Below, in pieces: positions 12,963 to 20,398 of a stretch of 22,139 bases of DNA. Location: the NCBI GenBank assembly GCA_043809805.1, contig JBDROR010000208.1:1-22139 (forward strand), in the 5' to 3' direction. The notes under the pieces are model-generated. The model saw only the letters and a program-made list of their open reading frames with translations. It ran no database searches and was not told the origin of the DNA. The stretch is from JAQUKH01 sp043809805 (lineage in GTDB: Bacteria > JACRDZ01 > JAQUKH01). Positions within the stretch are counted from its first letter, which is position 1, and each line of letters starts with the position of its first letter. Made by a program: the position numbers and the translations under genes.

Positions 12963-14452
12963 AATTCGGTATCGCCGCAAAAGTTAATTTACTTTATTTT
13001 TGTATAATAATTGTTTTTACGTTTCTGCTCGGTTTTTATTTTATTCAGCACGAAAAACGTACTTTGAGTTTTGCATTGGATGAGCGGGCGAATTCACTTC
13101 TCAATAACTTGAGTATCAACAGTGAGTACCCTGTTTTGATCAAAGATTATGACGCGATTTCCAAATTGGTAAAAGGAGTATTGGCTCAGAAAGATATTAT
13201 CTTCTGTAAAATCGTTGATAAGAATGGGACTGTTCTTGTTCAAGAAGGTTCACCCCGGCCCCTCAGCGAGGGGCGGGGTTCAAAAGAAGACAAATTGATA
13301 AGAGAAGTCTCTTCCTCTATTGTTACCAAAGAAATTCCAAAAGAAATAGATGATGACCTGGTTTTAGGAGGTATAAAAGAAACAAAAGAAGAAATCGGGA
13401 AAATATATCTAGCGGTTTCCCTCTTAGGCCTTAACCGGAAACTGACAGACATAAGAAGAACTATAGCCATAACCGTTATTGTTACCATAATTTTGGCATT
13501 TTTTTTCAGTTCTCTATTCTTACGGTTCATTTTAAGCCGGCCTATTGATAAGATAGTGATAGGAACAAGAAAAATTGCCGGTGGAAACTTATTCTATAAG
13601 ATTGAAGTGAAGACGCAAGATGAAATCGGATATTTAGCTTCTTCCTTTAATAAGATGACGGAGGATTTACAAAGAACAACAGTTTCGCGGGACTCTTTAC
13701 TTAAAGAAATAGCCGAGAAGGAAAAAGCTCAGGATGAGTTGAAAAAATATGCTGAGAAAGTGGAAAAAATTAATAGGGAATTGGACGATTTTACATATAT
13801 CATTTCGCATGATTTGAAAGAGCCGCTAAGATCTATTAACGCCTTTTCTAAATTTATAGTAAACGATTATAAAGATAAATTAGATGAAGATGGCAAAGGT
13901 TATTTGAATCGTGTTATGGCAAATGCAGCAAGAATGCAGGATTTGATAGAAAATCTTCTTGAAGTTTCCAGAATTGAAAGGAAGAAAAATCCTATTGAGG
14001 AGATTGAAGTTAAAAATATTTTAAGTGAAGTTGAACTCAGGTTTGAGCAAGCTATAAAAGAAAAAAATGCTGAGATAACAATTGATAAAAAATTACCTAA
14101 AATATTTTGTGATAGAATAAGATTGACCGAGGTTTTTGCCAACCTTATTTCCAATGCCATTAAATATGGTGACAAAAGTCCGCTAAAAATAGAGATTGGA
14201 TATAAAGAAAAGGATAATTTTCATGAATTTTATGTAAAAGATAACGGCCCTGGCATTGAGGAGCGGTATTATGATAAAATATTTAAAATATTTCAGAGAT
14301 TGGGAAGAAGAGAAGATCATGAAGGGACAGGCGCGGGATTAACAATCGCGAAAAAAATAGTTGAGATGCATAAAGGTAAGATTTGGGTGGAATCAAAACT
14401 GGGCGAGGGATCGATATTCTATTTCACAATAGCAACAAAGAAAGGGGTTTAG
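12959..14452 (+). CDS. Membrane sensor histidine kinase (HAMP, phytochrome-type HisKA)
   Basis: A 497-residue inner-membrane kinase. TM1 is at about 9-29, an extracytoplasmic sensor at 30-165 (Cache-like by pattern: LLNNLSINSEYPVL...IFCKIVDKNGTVLV), TM2 at 169-190, HAMP at 191-243 and a coiled coil to 275. The dimerisation domain has phospho-acceptor H284 in ISHDLKEPLRS. The ATPase domain shows NLISNAIKYG, VKDNGPGIEE and GTGAGLTIAKKIV. It overlaps the substrate-binding protein gene by ATGA and is followed at 2 bp by a Rcp1-like regulator, its likely partner. Residues 98-107 (SPRPLSEGRG) in the sensor domain are a 10-codon palindrome insertion; without it the sequence reads VQEGSKEDK. Confidence 0.9.
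   Translation: MKFGIAAKVNLLYFCIIIVFTFLLGFYFIQHEKRTLSFALDERANSLLNNLSINSEYPVLIKDYDAISKLVKGVLAQKDIIFCKIVDKNGTVLVQEGSPRPLSEGRGSKEDKLIREVSSSIVTKEIPKEIDDDLVLGGIKETKEEIGKIYLAVSLLGLNRKLTDIRRTIAITVIVTIILAFFFSSLFLRFILSRPIDKIVIGTRKIAGGNLFYKIEVKTQDEIGYLASSFNKMTEDLQRTTVSRDSLLKEIAEKEKAQDELKKYAEKVEKINRELDDFTYIISHDLKEPLRSINAFSKFIVNDYKDKLDEDGKGYLNRVMANAARMQDLIENLLEVSRIERKKNPIEEIEVKNILSEVELRFEQAIKEKNAEITIDKKLPKIFCDRIRLTEVFANLISNAIKYGDKSPLKIEIGYKEKDNFHEFYVKDNGPGIEERYYDKIFKIFQRLGRREDHEGTGAGLTIAKKIVEMHKGKIWVESKLGEGSIFYFTIATKKGV
13247..13282 (+). repeat. Family-D palindrome inside the histidine kinase gene
   Basis: The hairpin CCCCGGCCCCTC-AGC-GAGGGGCGGGG is bounded by direct repeats GGTTCA at 13247-13252 and 13277-13282. 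The period is 30 bp, exactly 10 codons. It is GC-rich in an AT-rich gene. Confidence 0.8.
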
Positions 14453-14454
14453 TC

Positions 14455-14913
14455 ATGGCGGAAGCATTTATTAACATTTTACTGGTGGAGGATAATCCTG
14501 ATGATATTGAAATAACAAAAAGGGCTTTTAAAGAGGCAAAGCTGTTGAATAAACTTTACATCGTCCGGGATGGGCAGGAAGCAGTTGATTTTCTTTTCCA
14601 TCAAGGTGTTTATAATGATCCTCTTAATGCCCCAAAACCAGGTTTAGTATTGCTGGATATTAATATGCCGAAGATGAATGGGACTGAGGTATTGAAAAGA
14701 ATCAAAGAAGATAACGTATTAAAAACAATACCTGTAGTTATGCTTACTGTTTCAAAGAGAGACGAAGATATCGTTAGAAGTTATAACTATGGATGTAATA
14801 GTTTTATTCAGAAACCTGTCGAGTTTGATAAATTTGTTGAATTAATTAAAGAAATAGGTTTATATTGGGGGATTCATAATATTCCAAGTGTAAACGGGGG
14901 TTATAATGCCTGA
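14455..14913 (+). CDS. Single-domain response regulator (Rcp1-like)
   Basis: 152 residues, one REC domain. The acidic pocket is E12-D13 (LVEDNPDD), the phospho-acceptor is D68 in VLLDINMPKMNG, the Thr is in VVMLTVS, and the conserved Lys is in IQKP. The extended NPDDIEI start and the insert around FLFHQGVYNDPLNAPKP are typical of Rcp1-type regulators that pair with kinases carrying SHDLKEPLR. I chose ATG 14455, with AAAGGGG about 8 nt upstream, over an in-frame ATG within the kinase gene. It has no output domain, so it probably acts by protein contact, possibly on the GGDEF/HD-GYP protein encoded 8 bp overlapping downstream. Confidence 0.9.
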   Translation: MAEAFINILLVEDNPDDIEITKRAFKEAKLLNKLYIVRDGQEAVDFLFHQGVYNDPLNAPKPGLVLLDINMPKMNGTEVLKRIKEDNVLKTIPVVMLTVSKRDEDIVRSYNYGCNSFIQKPVEFDKFVELIKEIGLYWGIHNIPSVNGGYNA

Positions 14914-16588
14914 GAAAAAAGAAAATTTGATATTAATAATCGATGATAACCCGGATGACAGGATGATGTTCAGCCGGTATTTAAAGCAGGCAGGATTTGT
15001 TGTTGAAACAACAGGGGATTACGTCGACGGTATAAGTATAGCATCAAAAAAGGAAATTGACTGTATTTTGCTGGATAGCCAGATGCCTAAAATAAGCGGC
15101 ATTGAGGTGTTAAAAAGGCTGAAAGCAGATGTCCAATTGAAATTCATACCGGTTATTATGCTGACAGGGCTTGAGGAAGAAAAGCATGTTTTAGAAGGTT
15201 TAGATTCGGGCGCTGATGATTATTTGGGAAAATCCAGCAGTTCTGAAATTATTGTTGCCAGAGTCAGAGCGGCCATCAGAGTTAAAAAATTACAGGACGA
15301 ATTAAAAGAGGTAAATAAAATAAAAACAAAGGCATTGGAAGATCTTGATAAGCTAATGGCAGAGTTAAAAGAAATTTCAATAAGGGACAGTTTAACTAAA
15401 CTTTATAATCATGGATATTTTCGTGATGCCTTATGTAAAGAATTTCATCGGGCCAAAAGATATGGGCAGAACATGACATGTTTAATGTTGGATATTGATT
15501 ATTTCAAAAGGGTAAATGATACTTATGGCCATTTATTTGGAGATAAAGTGCTTGTAGAAATTGCTGATTGTATAAAAAAGTGTATTAGGGGAAGTGATAT
15601 TTTAGCGAGATACGGCGGAGAGGAATTCAGTGTTTTGTTGATTGAATCAGACTATGAAAAATCGTTTATTGTTTCGGAGAAGATAAGAAATTGTATAGAA
15701 TCCTGTGAATTTAAAGGCAATAATATTTCTGTGAAATTAACGGTAAGTATTGGTTTATCTTCTTTATTAGAGGACGCGGTATTGGATAAAGAAAAGTTTT
15801 TAGGATCTGCCGATTTAGCCCTTTATTCGGCAAAAATGGGGGGGAGAAATAATGTTGTGATGTATAAAGATATTGAAAGTAATAATGTTTTAGAAGATAT
15901 GAGAATAAAACATATAGAAGACAAGATATTTGGTGTCGAGGAGATTTCAAAACAATCTTATTTGGAATCTATAAAGACATTAATAACTACGCATGAACAA
16001 AAAGATCCATTTACACGGGAACATTCTTTAAATGTATTAAGATATGCTTTGATGATAGCTGAGGAGATGCGGCTGCCAAAAAATGAAATTGCAATTGTAA
16101 GTAACGCGGCTATTCTGCATGATTTGGGCAAGATTGGTATTTCTGACACGATTGTGTTCAAAAAAGATAAATTAACGGAATATGAGTATTCTACAATGAA
16201 GCGGCATTCGGCAATAGCTTTTAATATATTACGTAAAAGTAGTTATGTGAGGCGTGAATTAGATATTATTTTACATCACCATGAGCAATTTGACGGCAAA
16301 GGATATCCCAGCGGACTGGAAGGTAAAAATATTCCTTTGGGAGCGCGAATTATTACAGTTGCGGACAGCTATGACGCAATGAGGAGCCATCGTTCCTATC
16401 GGAAGGATATATCGCAGGAGGCTATAATTGATATTTTGGTGGAAGGCGCCGGTATTCAGTTTGATCCTGAAATAGTATGTGCCTTTTTTAATGGCCTTAA
16501 TAAAAATGGATTATGGCCGTCAGGGATGGATATTAAGCAAAAATTAGAGCGCCTCCAAAAAAAAATTATTTTTTATCTTGACAAATGA
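14906..16588 (+). CDS. REC-GGDEF-HD-GYP protein (c-di-GMP synthesis and hydrolysis)
   Basis: A 560-residue cytoplasmic protein. REC domain at 8-125 with phospho-acceptor D57, then a coiled-coil linker at 126-158. GGDEF domain at about 160-320, active-type GGEEF at 237-241, with the inhibitory I-site RGSD at 228-231 exactly five residues before it. HD-GYP domain at about 345-545 with H405-D406 (LHDLGKIGI), HHHEQFDGKGYPSGL at 457-471 and VADSYDAM. All signature residues for a diguanylate cyclase and a c-di-GMP phosphodiesterase are present, which is less common than one active domain plus one degenerate. It is the last gene of the sensory operon, and the cold-shock promoter starts inside its 3' end. 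Confidence 0.92.
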   Translation: MPEKKENLILIIDDNPDDRMMFSRYLKQAGFVVETTGDYVDGISIASKKEIDCILLDSQMPKISGIEVLKRLKADVQLKFIPVIMLTGLEEEKHVLEGLDSGADDYLGKSSSSEIIVARVRAAIRVKKLQDELKEVNKIKTKALEDLDKLMAELKEISIRDSLTKLYNHGYFRDALCKEFHRAKRYGQNMTCLMLDIDYFKRVNDTYGHLFGDKVLVEIADCIKKCIRGSDILARYGGEEFSVLLIESDYEKSFIVSEKIRNCIESCEFKGNNISVKLTVSIGLSSLLEDAVLDKEKFLGSADLALYSAKMGGRNNVVMYKDIESNNVLEDMRIKHIEDKIFGVEEISKQSYLESIKTLITTHEQKDPFTREHSLNVLRYALMIAEEMRLPKNEIAIVSNAAILHDLGKIGISDTIVFKKDKLTEYEYSTMKRHSAIAFNILRKSSYVRRELDIILHHHEQFDGKGYPSGLEGKNIPLGARIITVADSYDAMRSHRSYRKDISQEAIIDILVEGAGIQFDPEIVCAFFNGLNKNGLWPSGMDIKQKLERLQKKIIFYLDK

Positions 16589-16605
16589 AAATTACATAGT
16601 ATAAT
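16578..16605 (+). promoter_or_regulatory. Consensus sigma70 promoter upstream of the cold-shock gene
   Basis: Perfect TTGACA (16578-16583) and perfect TATAAT (16600-16605) with a 16-bp spacer. The -35 overlaps the end of the upstream coding region. Transcription would start near 16612, giving a leader of about 120 nt before the cold-shock ATG. Confidence 0.8.
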
Positions 16606-16640
16606 ATCCTCGCTGTGGTAAAATATAATAAGTTAATTCA

Positions 16641-16680
16641 AACCGTTGGGTAAGAGATATATTTGCCAGACGGTTTTTTT
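16641..16680 (+). terminator. Intrinsic terminator-like hairpin in the cold-shock leader
   Basis: AACCGT-TGG (16641-16649) pairs with CCA-G-ACGGTT (16666-16675), one bulged base, followed by a run of seven T (16674-16680). It lies between the consensus promoter and the cold-shock gene, so it would either end a small RNA of about 70 nt or act as an attenuator. I see no second promoter after it. Confidence 0.6.
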
Positions 16681-16730
16681 ATTTATTGCTGTTTTTACTG
16701 CAAATTTATTAAGGAAGGGGGTATTCACAA

Positions 16731-16931
16731 ATGGTAAAAGGAAAAGTAAAATGGTTTTCGAGCCAAAAAGGTTATGGTTTTATTACTCCGGAATCAGGCA
16801 GTGATGTATTCGTACATCATAGCGTAATTCAGGGTGATGGCTATAAGTCTCTTGAAGAGGGACAAGACGTAGAGTTGGAAATTGAGCAAGGCCCTAAAGG
16901 CAGTCAGGCTACAAAAGTAGTAAAACTCTAA
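16731..16931 (+). CDS. Cold-shock domain protein (CspA family)
   Basis: A 66-residue single cold-shock domain, standard length. RNA-binding motifs RNP1 (KGYGFITP, residues 13-20) and RNP2 (VFVHHSVI, 26-33) are intact, in an OB fold that binds single-stranded RNA and DNA and melts secondary structure. A strong AAGGAAGGGGG ribosome site ends about 9 nt before the ATG. The gene is monocistronic between a leader hairpin and a strong terminator. The long structured leader fits the post-transcriptional control known for csp mRNAs. Confidence 0.95.
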   Translation: MVKGKVKWFSSQKGYGFITPESGSDVFVHHSVIQGDGYKSLEEGQDVELEIEQGPKGSQATKVVKL

Positions 16932-16942
16932 GTTAAAAAAAT

Positions 16943-17017
16943 AAAAGGTCCAGCTGTTTATAAGTAAGAGGGGGAAACCCCGCCTCTGCTTTATAACAGG
17001 TCTGGGCCTTTTTTTTT
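16943..17017 (+). terminator. Rho-independent terminator of the cold-shock gene
   Basis: A long stem with small interruptions: AAAAGG-TCCAG-CTGTT-TAAG-AGAGG-GGG on the left pairs with CCCC-CCTCT-CTTTA-AACAG-CTGGG-CCTTTT on the right, ending in nine T. The apex AGGGGGAAACCCCGCCT is GC-rich. Confidence 0.88.
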
Positions 17018-17018
17018 C

Positions 17019-17233
17019 CGTCATTCCCGCGAAAGCGGGAATCTATTGTAGGGGCGACCCGGTGGGTCGCCCTGAATGAGCTTGTCATTCCGAACGAAGC
17101 GGTTTGTCATTCCGAGCGGGAGCGAGGAATCTGTCTTCTGTGAGAGGAAAGATTTCTCTCTTCGTTCGAAATGACAAAATTGTTTCGTTCGAAATGACAA
17201 TGGGCGTGTCATTCCGAGCGAAGCGAGGAATCT
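17019..17233. repeat. Repeat island: families B, C and five E copies
   Basis: There is no gene in this stretch. Family B (CATTCCCGC-GAAA-GCGGGAATC) lies at 17019-17043 and family C (GTAGGGGCGACCC...GGGTCGCCCT) at 17048-17073. Family E copies lie at 17082-17100, 17104-17132, 17149-17178 (inverted), 17183-17200 (inverted) and 17207-17233. The last copy ends 3 bp before the ATPase ATG. An open frame on the minus strand with the translation CHFERREKSF is repeat-derived, not a gene. Confidence 0.88.
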
Positions 17234-17236
17234 ATA

Positions 17237-20023
17237 ATGAATTACTGGCAATTAGACAAAGACAGAATAGCAACACTATTAAAAACAGATTTAGTAACCG
17301 GGCTTGCGTCGCGGGATGTTGGAGAGCGGCTGAAGGAATATGGATATAATCAGTTAAATGAGAAAAAAGGACGAAGTCCTGCCGGTATTTTTTTAGATCA
17401 GTTTAAAGATTTTATTATCTGGGTTTTAATTTCGGCGGCGATGGTTTCAGGGTTTTTGAAAGAATGGGTTGACGCGGTTGTAATAATTGTTGTAATTATT
17501 TTAAACGCGATTTTGGGTTTTATTCAGGAATACCGCGCTGAAAAGTCATTACAGGCCTTAAAAAAATTATCCAGCCCCAATTCAAAAGTTATTCGTGATC
17601 AAAAACACGATAGTGTTCCGTCTAAAGAATTAGTTCCCGGTGATCTAATTGAGCTTGAGGCGGGCGATAATGTTCCGGCGGACAGCCGTATTGTCTGGTT
17701 AACTTCAAATTTTGCCGTTCAGGAAGCATCCCTTACCGGGGAATCCGTTCCGTCGGTGAAAACGAATATAGCATTGGAAGAAAAGGATGTTCCATTGGCC
17801 GACAGGGCAAACATGGTTTATATGGGAACATCTGTGCCATTAGGTAAAGCAAGGGCGATAGTTGTAGAAACCGGGATGAAGACTGAACTTGGAAAAATAG
17901 CGGGAATGATCCAGAGTATTGAAACTGAACCTACACCTTTGCAGAAAAAACTTGAAGAATTTGGCAAATGGATAGTCTATATTTGTTTTATTTTGGTTGG
18001 AATTATATTTTTAATCGGGCTTTCGCGGGGCGGAAATATTTTGGATTTATTTATGACGGCCGTAAGCCTTGCAGTTGCCGCTGTTCCTGGAAGCTTACCA
18101 GCCGTCGTTACAATTTCACTGGCTTTGGGCGTGCAGAGAATGGTGAAACGGCATGCTTTAATACGGAAACTTTCTTCTGTGGAAACTTTGGGTTCCGCGA
18201 CTGTAATATGTTCTGATAAAACCGGGACACTGACAAAAAACGAAATGACCGCGCAGATGGTTTTTGCGGATGATAAATTATTCGAGGTCGGCGGCATAGG
18301 ATATGAACCAAAAGGGGATTTTTTATTGGAAGGGGAGCAAATTAATGTTTCAGATTTCCCTGTGTTAAATAAGACAATGTTAGCCTGCGTCTTATGTAAT
18401 GGAGCGCAGTTAATCAATGATAATAATAGCTGCAAAATTGTCGGGGATCCTACTGAAGGCGCTTTATTGACATTGGCGGGCAAGGCTGATATCTGGAAAG
18501 AACAAAAAGAAAAAGAGTTTGCGTTTATTGATGAGATACCGTTTGATTCCGAACGAAAAAAAATGACGATTATCAGGCAAACCGGTCAGTTGCCTATGGT
18601 AGCCGCAGGCTTTAGCCTGCGAAAAACAACGCAACCTAAAGGTTGTGGCTACCAATCTCCTAGTTCCCCGTTTTCCATGGATTCCCGCCTTCGCGGGAAT
18701 GACGGAAAATATTACGCCTTTGTGAAAGGCGCTCCGGATGTATTGTTAAAAGAATGTATCTTAACAAAAGACGAGTATCAAAAGATAGATAAAATAAATA
18801 ATGAATTGGCGGGAAAGGCATTGAGGGTTTTAGGCGTCGCATATAAAGTTTTAGAAACACTGCCTGCCGAAATTTCCGCAAAGTCAATTGAAAAAGACTT
18901 GATATTTCTTGGCCTGGTTGCAATGATTGATCCGGCCCGCCCCGAGGTTAAGAAGGCAATGGAAGAATGTAAAACCGCGGGCATTAAGACAGTAATGATT
19001 ACGGGAGACCATAAGAACACGGCAACGGCCATCGCGAAAGAACTAGGATTTTTTAGTGAAAACTCCCTCGCGCTGACAGGAGAAGAATTAGACAACTTAA
19101 ACGAAGAAGAATTTAGTAAAGAAGTAAAAAATGTATCAGTTTACGCAAGGGTATCACCTGCACATAAATTAAGAATTGTCCGGGCATGGAAGCGACGAAA
19201 TGAAGTTGTAGCGATGACAGGTGACGGTGTGAATGATGCGCCTGCCGTTAAAGAAGCTGATATCGGTATCGCGATGGGGATTACAGGTACGGATGTAACA
19301 AAAGAAGTAGCCGGCATGATAGTTACAGATGACAATTTTGCCTCGATTGTATCCGCGGTAGAAGAGGGGCGTGGCATTTATGATAATATCAAAAAATTTA
19401 TTTTGTATCTTTTGTCATGTAACGCGGGAGAAATTCTTGTTATGTTTGTCGCGTCTGTTTTGGGATGGCCGGCTCCGCTTCTTCCGATTCATATCCTTTG
19501 GGTTAATCTTGTTACGGATGGTTTCCCCGCGTTTGCTTTAGGAGTTGACCCTGTTGATCCAAATATTATGAAACGGCCTCCTCTCGCGGCAAACGAATCA
19601 ATAATTACAAAAGAAAGCGGAGCCATGCTTTTAATACAGGGACTGTTTATCGCGCTATGCAGTTTATCAACATTTATTTATCTTTTGTATGCTGCGAAAG
19701 AATCTATTATTTACGCGAGAACAGGGGCGTTTATTGTGCTTTCCTGCAGTCAATTATTCCATTCATTTAATTGCCGAAGCGCCAACAGCTCATTATTCGA
19801 AATAGGAATATTTACCAACAAAAAATTAATTTTGGCGGTATTTATTTCTTTTTTTCTGCAGATGATGGTGATTTATCTCCCATTTTTTCAAAAGACATTT
19901 AAGACATATCCATTGTCAGTCAGCCATTTAATGTTGGTGATTTTGGTTTCTTCTTTCCCGCTCTGGGCGATGGAGATTGTAAAACTATTCAGAAAACAAA
20001 AAACCCGATCAGGCCAGAGATGA
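17237..20023 (+). CDS. P2-type (Ca2+-ATPase-like) cation-transporting P-type ATPase with in-frame palindromes
   Basis: A 928-residue P-type ATPase, closest in pattern to PacL/SERCA (P2A). It has an N-terminal cation-ATPase domain, actuator TGES (167-170), phosphorylation site D327 in CSDKTGTLT, nucleotide-domain KGAPD (497-501), the P-domain MITGDH and TGDGVNDAPAVKEADIGIAM, and six C-terminal helices with NAGEILVM (M5) and LWVNLVTDG (M6). The M4 motif reads PGSLP (284-288) instead of PEGLP, so the Ca-coordinating Glu (SERCA E309) is Gly. Hence the ion is uncertain. Residues 450-488 are two adjacent palindromic elements in a nucleotide-domain loop; removing 117 bp leaves RQTDGKYYAFVKGAPD. The ribosome site GAGGAA comes from the flanking repeat. 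Confidence 0.9.
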   Translation: MNYWQLDKDRIATLLKTDLVTGLASRDVGERLKEYGYNQLNEKKGRSPAGIFLDQFKDFIIWVLISAAMVSGFLKEWVDAVVIIVVIILNAILGFIQEYRAEKSLQALKKLSSPNSKVIRDQKHDSVPSKELVPGDLIELEAGDNVPADSRIVWLTSNFAVQEASLTGESVPSVKTNIALEEKDVPLADRANMVYMGTSVPLGKARAIVVETGMKTELGKIAGMIQSIETEPTPLQKKLEEFGKWIVYICFILVGIIFLIGLSRGGNILDLFMTAVSLAVAAVPGSLPAVVTISLALGVQRMVKRHALIRKLSSVETLGSATVICSDKTGTLTKNEMTAQMVFADDKLFEVGGIGYEPKGDFLLEGEQINVSDFPVLNKTMLACVLCNGAQLINDNNSCKIVGDPTEGALLTLAGKADIWKEQKEKEFAFIDEIPFDSERKKMTIIRQTGQLPMVAAGFSLRKTTQPKGCGYQSPSSPFSMDSRLRGNDGKYYAFVKGAPDVLLKECILTKDEYQKIDKINNELAGKALRVLGVAYKVLETLPAEISAKSIEKDLIFLGLVAMIDPARPEVKKAMEECKTAGIKTVMITGDHKNTATAIAKELGFFSENSLALTGEELDNLNEEEFSKEVKNVSVYARVSPAHKLRIVRAWKRRNEVVAMTGDGVNDAPAVKEADIGIAMGITGTDVTKEVAGMIVTDDNFASIVSAVEEGRGIYDNIKKFILYLLSCNAGEILVMFVASVLGWPAPLLPIHILWVNLVTDGFPAFALGVDPVDPNIMKRPPLAANESIITKESGAMLLIQGLFIALCSLSTFIYLLYAAKESIIYARTGAFIVLSCSQLFHSFNCRSANSSLFEIGIFTNKKLILAVFISFFLQMMVIYLPFFQKTFKTYPLSVSHLMLVILVSSFPLWAMEIVKLFRKQKTRSGQR
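18585..18660 (+). repeat. Family-A palindromic element inside the ATPase gene
   Basis: Core 18598-18653 (56 bp) with arms GGTAGCCGCA and TGTGGCTACC and both inner hairpins. The extended match to the rlmN copy covers 76 bp with 6 differences, including the flank GTCAGTTGCC. It is read in the same orientation and frame as in rlmN: VAAGFSLRKTTQPKGCGYQ in both proteins. Confidence 0.92.
18679..18705 (+). repeat. Family-B palindrome inside the ATPase gene
   Basis: ATTCCCGCC-TT-CGCGGGAAT (18681-18700), read as MDSRLRGNDG. It lies 19 bp after the family-A element in the same protein loop and belongs to the family at 17019-17043 and 20207-20226. Confidence 0.88.
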
Positions 20024-20055
20024 ACCAAACCAGGCCGTGAAAGTTTGGCAGTCAT

Positions 20056-20090
20056 AAAGGCTACCACCTCTTTTAATTTAGCCCTTTTTT
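20056..20090 (+). terminator. Probable terminator of the ATPase gene
   Basis: AAAG-GCTA (20056-20062 region) pairs with TAGC-C-CTTT (20079-20087) around a 15-nt loop, followed by a run of T to 20090. The stem is short, so this is moderate evidence. The rest of the 20024-20206 gap shows no gene that I can support. Confidence 0.45.
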
Positions 20091-20206
20091 CATCTCCGGC
20101 ATGTGACCGGGACCGGCCCCTTCGAGGAATCTTTTTTGTTCGTCCCCAAGGGTTGCCTCCACTTAAAGATATATACCAGATAAAAAAAATCGTCAACAGG
20201 GAATCC

Positions 20207-20280
20207 GTCATTCCCGTGAAAGTGGGTAGCCGCAACCTTTAGGTTGCGTTATTTTGCGCAGGCTGAAGCCTGCGGCTACC
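20207..20280. repeat. Family-B half-copy joined to a family-A element (intergenic)
   Basis: GTCATTCCCGTGAAAGTGGG (family B, 20207-20226) runs directly into GGTAGCC of a full family-A core (20225-20280, 56 bp). The A core differs from the rlmN copy at a single base (A versus G in the central spacer). The B copy lacks its distal AATC, as if A had inserted at the B arm. Confidence 0.88.
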
Positions 20281-20303
20281 GGCCTATGTATGTGCCTGTC
20301 AAG

Positions 20304-20334
20304 AAAGATTTCTCCCTTCGGTCGAAATGACAAG
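20304..20334 (-). repeat. Family-E repeat copy (inverted)
   Basis: AAAGATTTCTCCCTTCGGTC followed by GAAATGACAAG, the reverse orientation of the family-E copies at 9804 and 17104. Confidence 0.75.
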
Positions 20335-20366
20335 TCCCGTAGGTTAGGTTCAACCCAAATTTGGTA

Positions 20367-20394
20367 TTGACAAATATTTTTTTTGTCGTATAAT
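20367..20394 (+). promoter_or_regulatory. Consensus sigma70 promoter of ylxM-ffh
   Basis: Perfect TTGACA (20367-20372) and perfect TATAAT (20389-20394) with a 16-bp spacer. Transcription would start near 20401, only about 22 nt before the ylxM ATG. Confidence 0.82.
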
Positions 20395-20398
20395 TTGT

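Noticed and set aside
17021..17349. Open frames on both strands in the repeat island (translations such as CHFERREKSF)
   Set aside because: They are translations of family-E and family-B repeats seen in many genomes, with no ribosome site or domain.
17977..18483. 168-codon minus-strand open frame inside the ATPase
   Set aside because: Shadow of the conserved phosphorylation-domain coding region.
18562..18704. AATGACG direct repeats as a target duplication for the ATPase insertion
   Set aside because: The right copy is part of the family-B consensus and the 136-bp spacing is not a multiple of three, so chance is likelier.
19888..20242. Open frames after the ATPase on both strands, and a possible riboswitch on the minus strand
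   Set aside because: They overlap the ATPase 3' end or repeats; I could not match any known riboswitch core, and no downstream minus-strand gene would use it.
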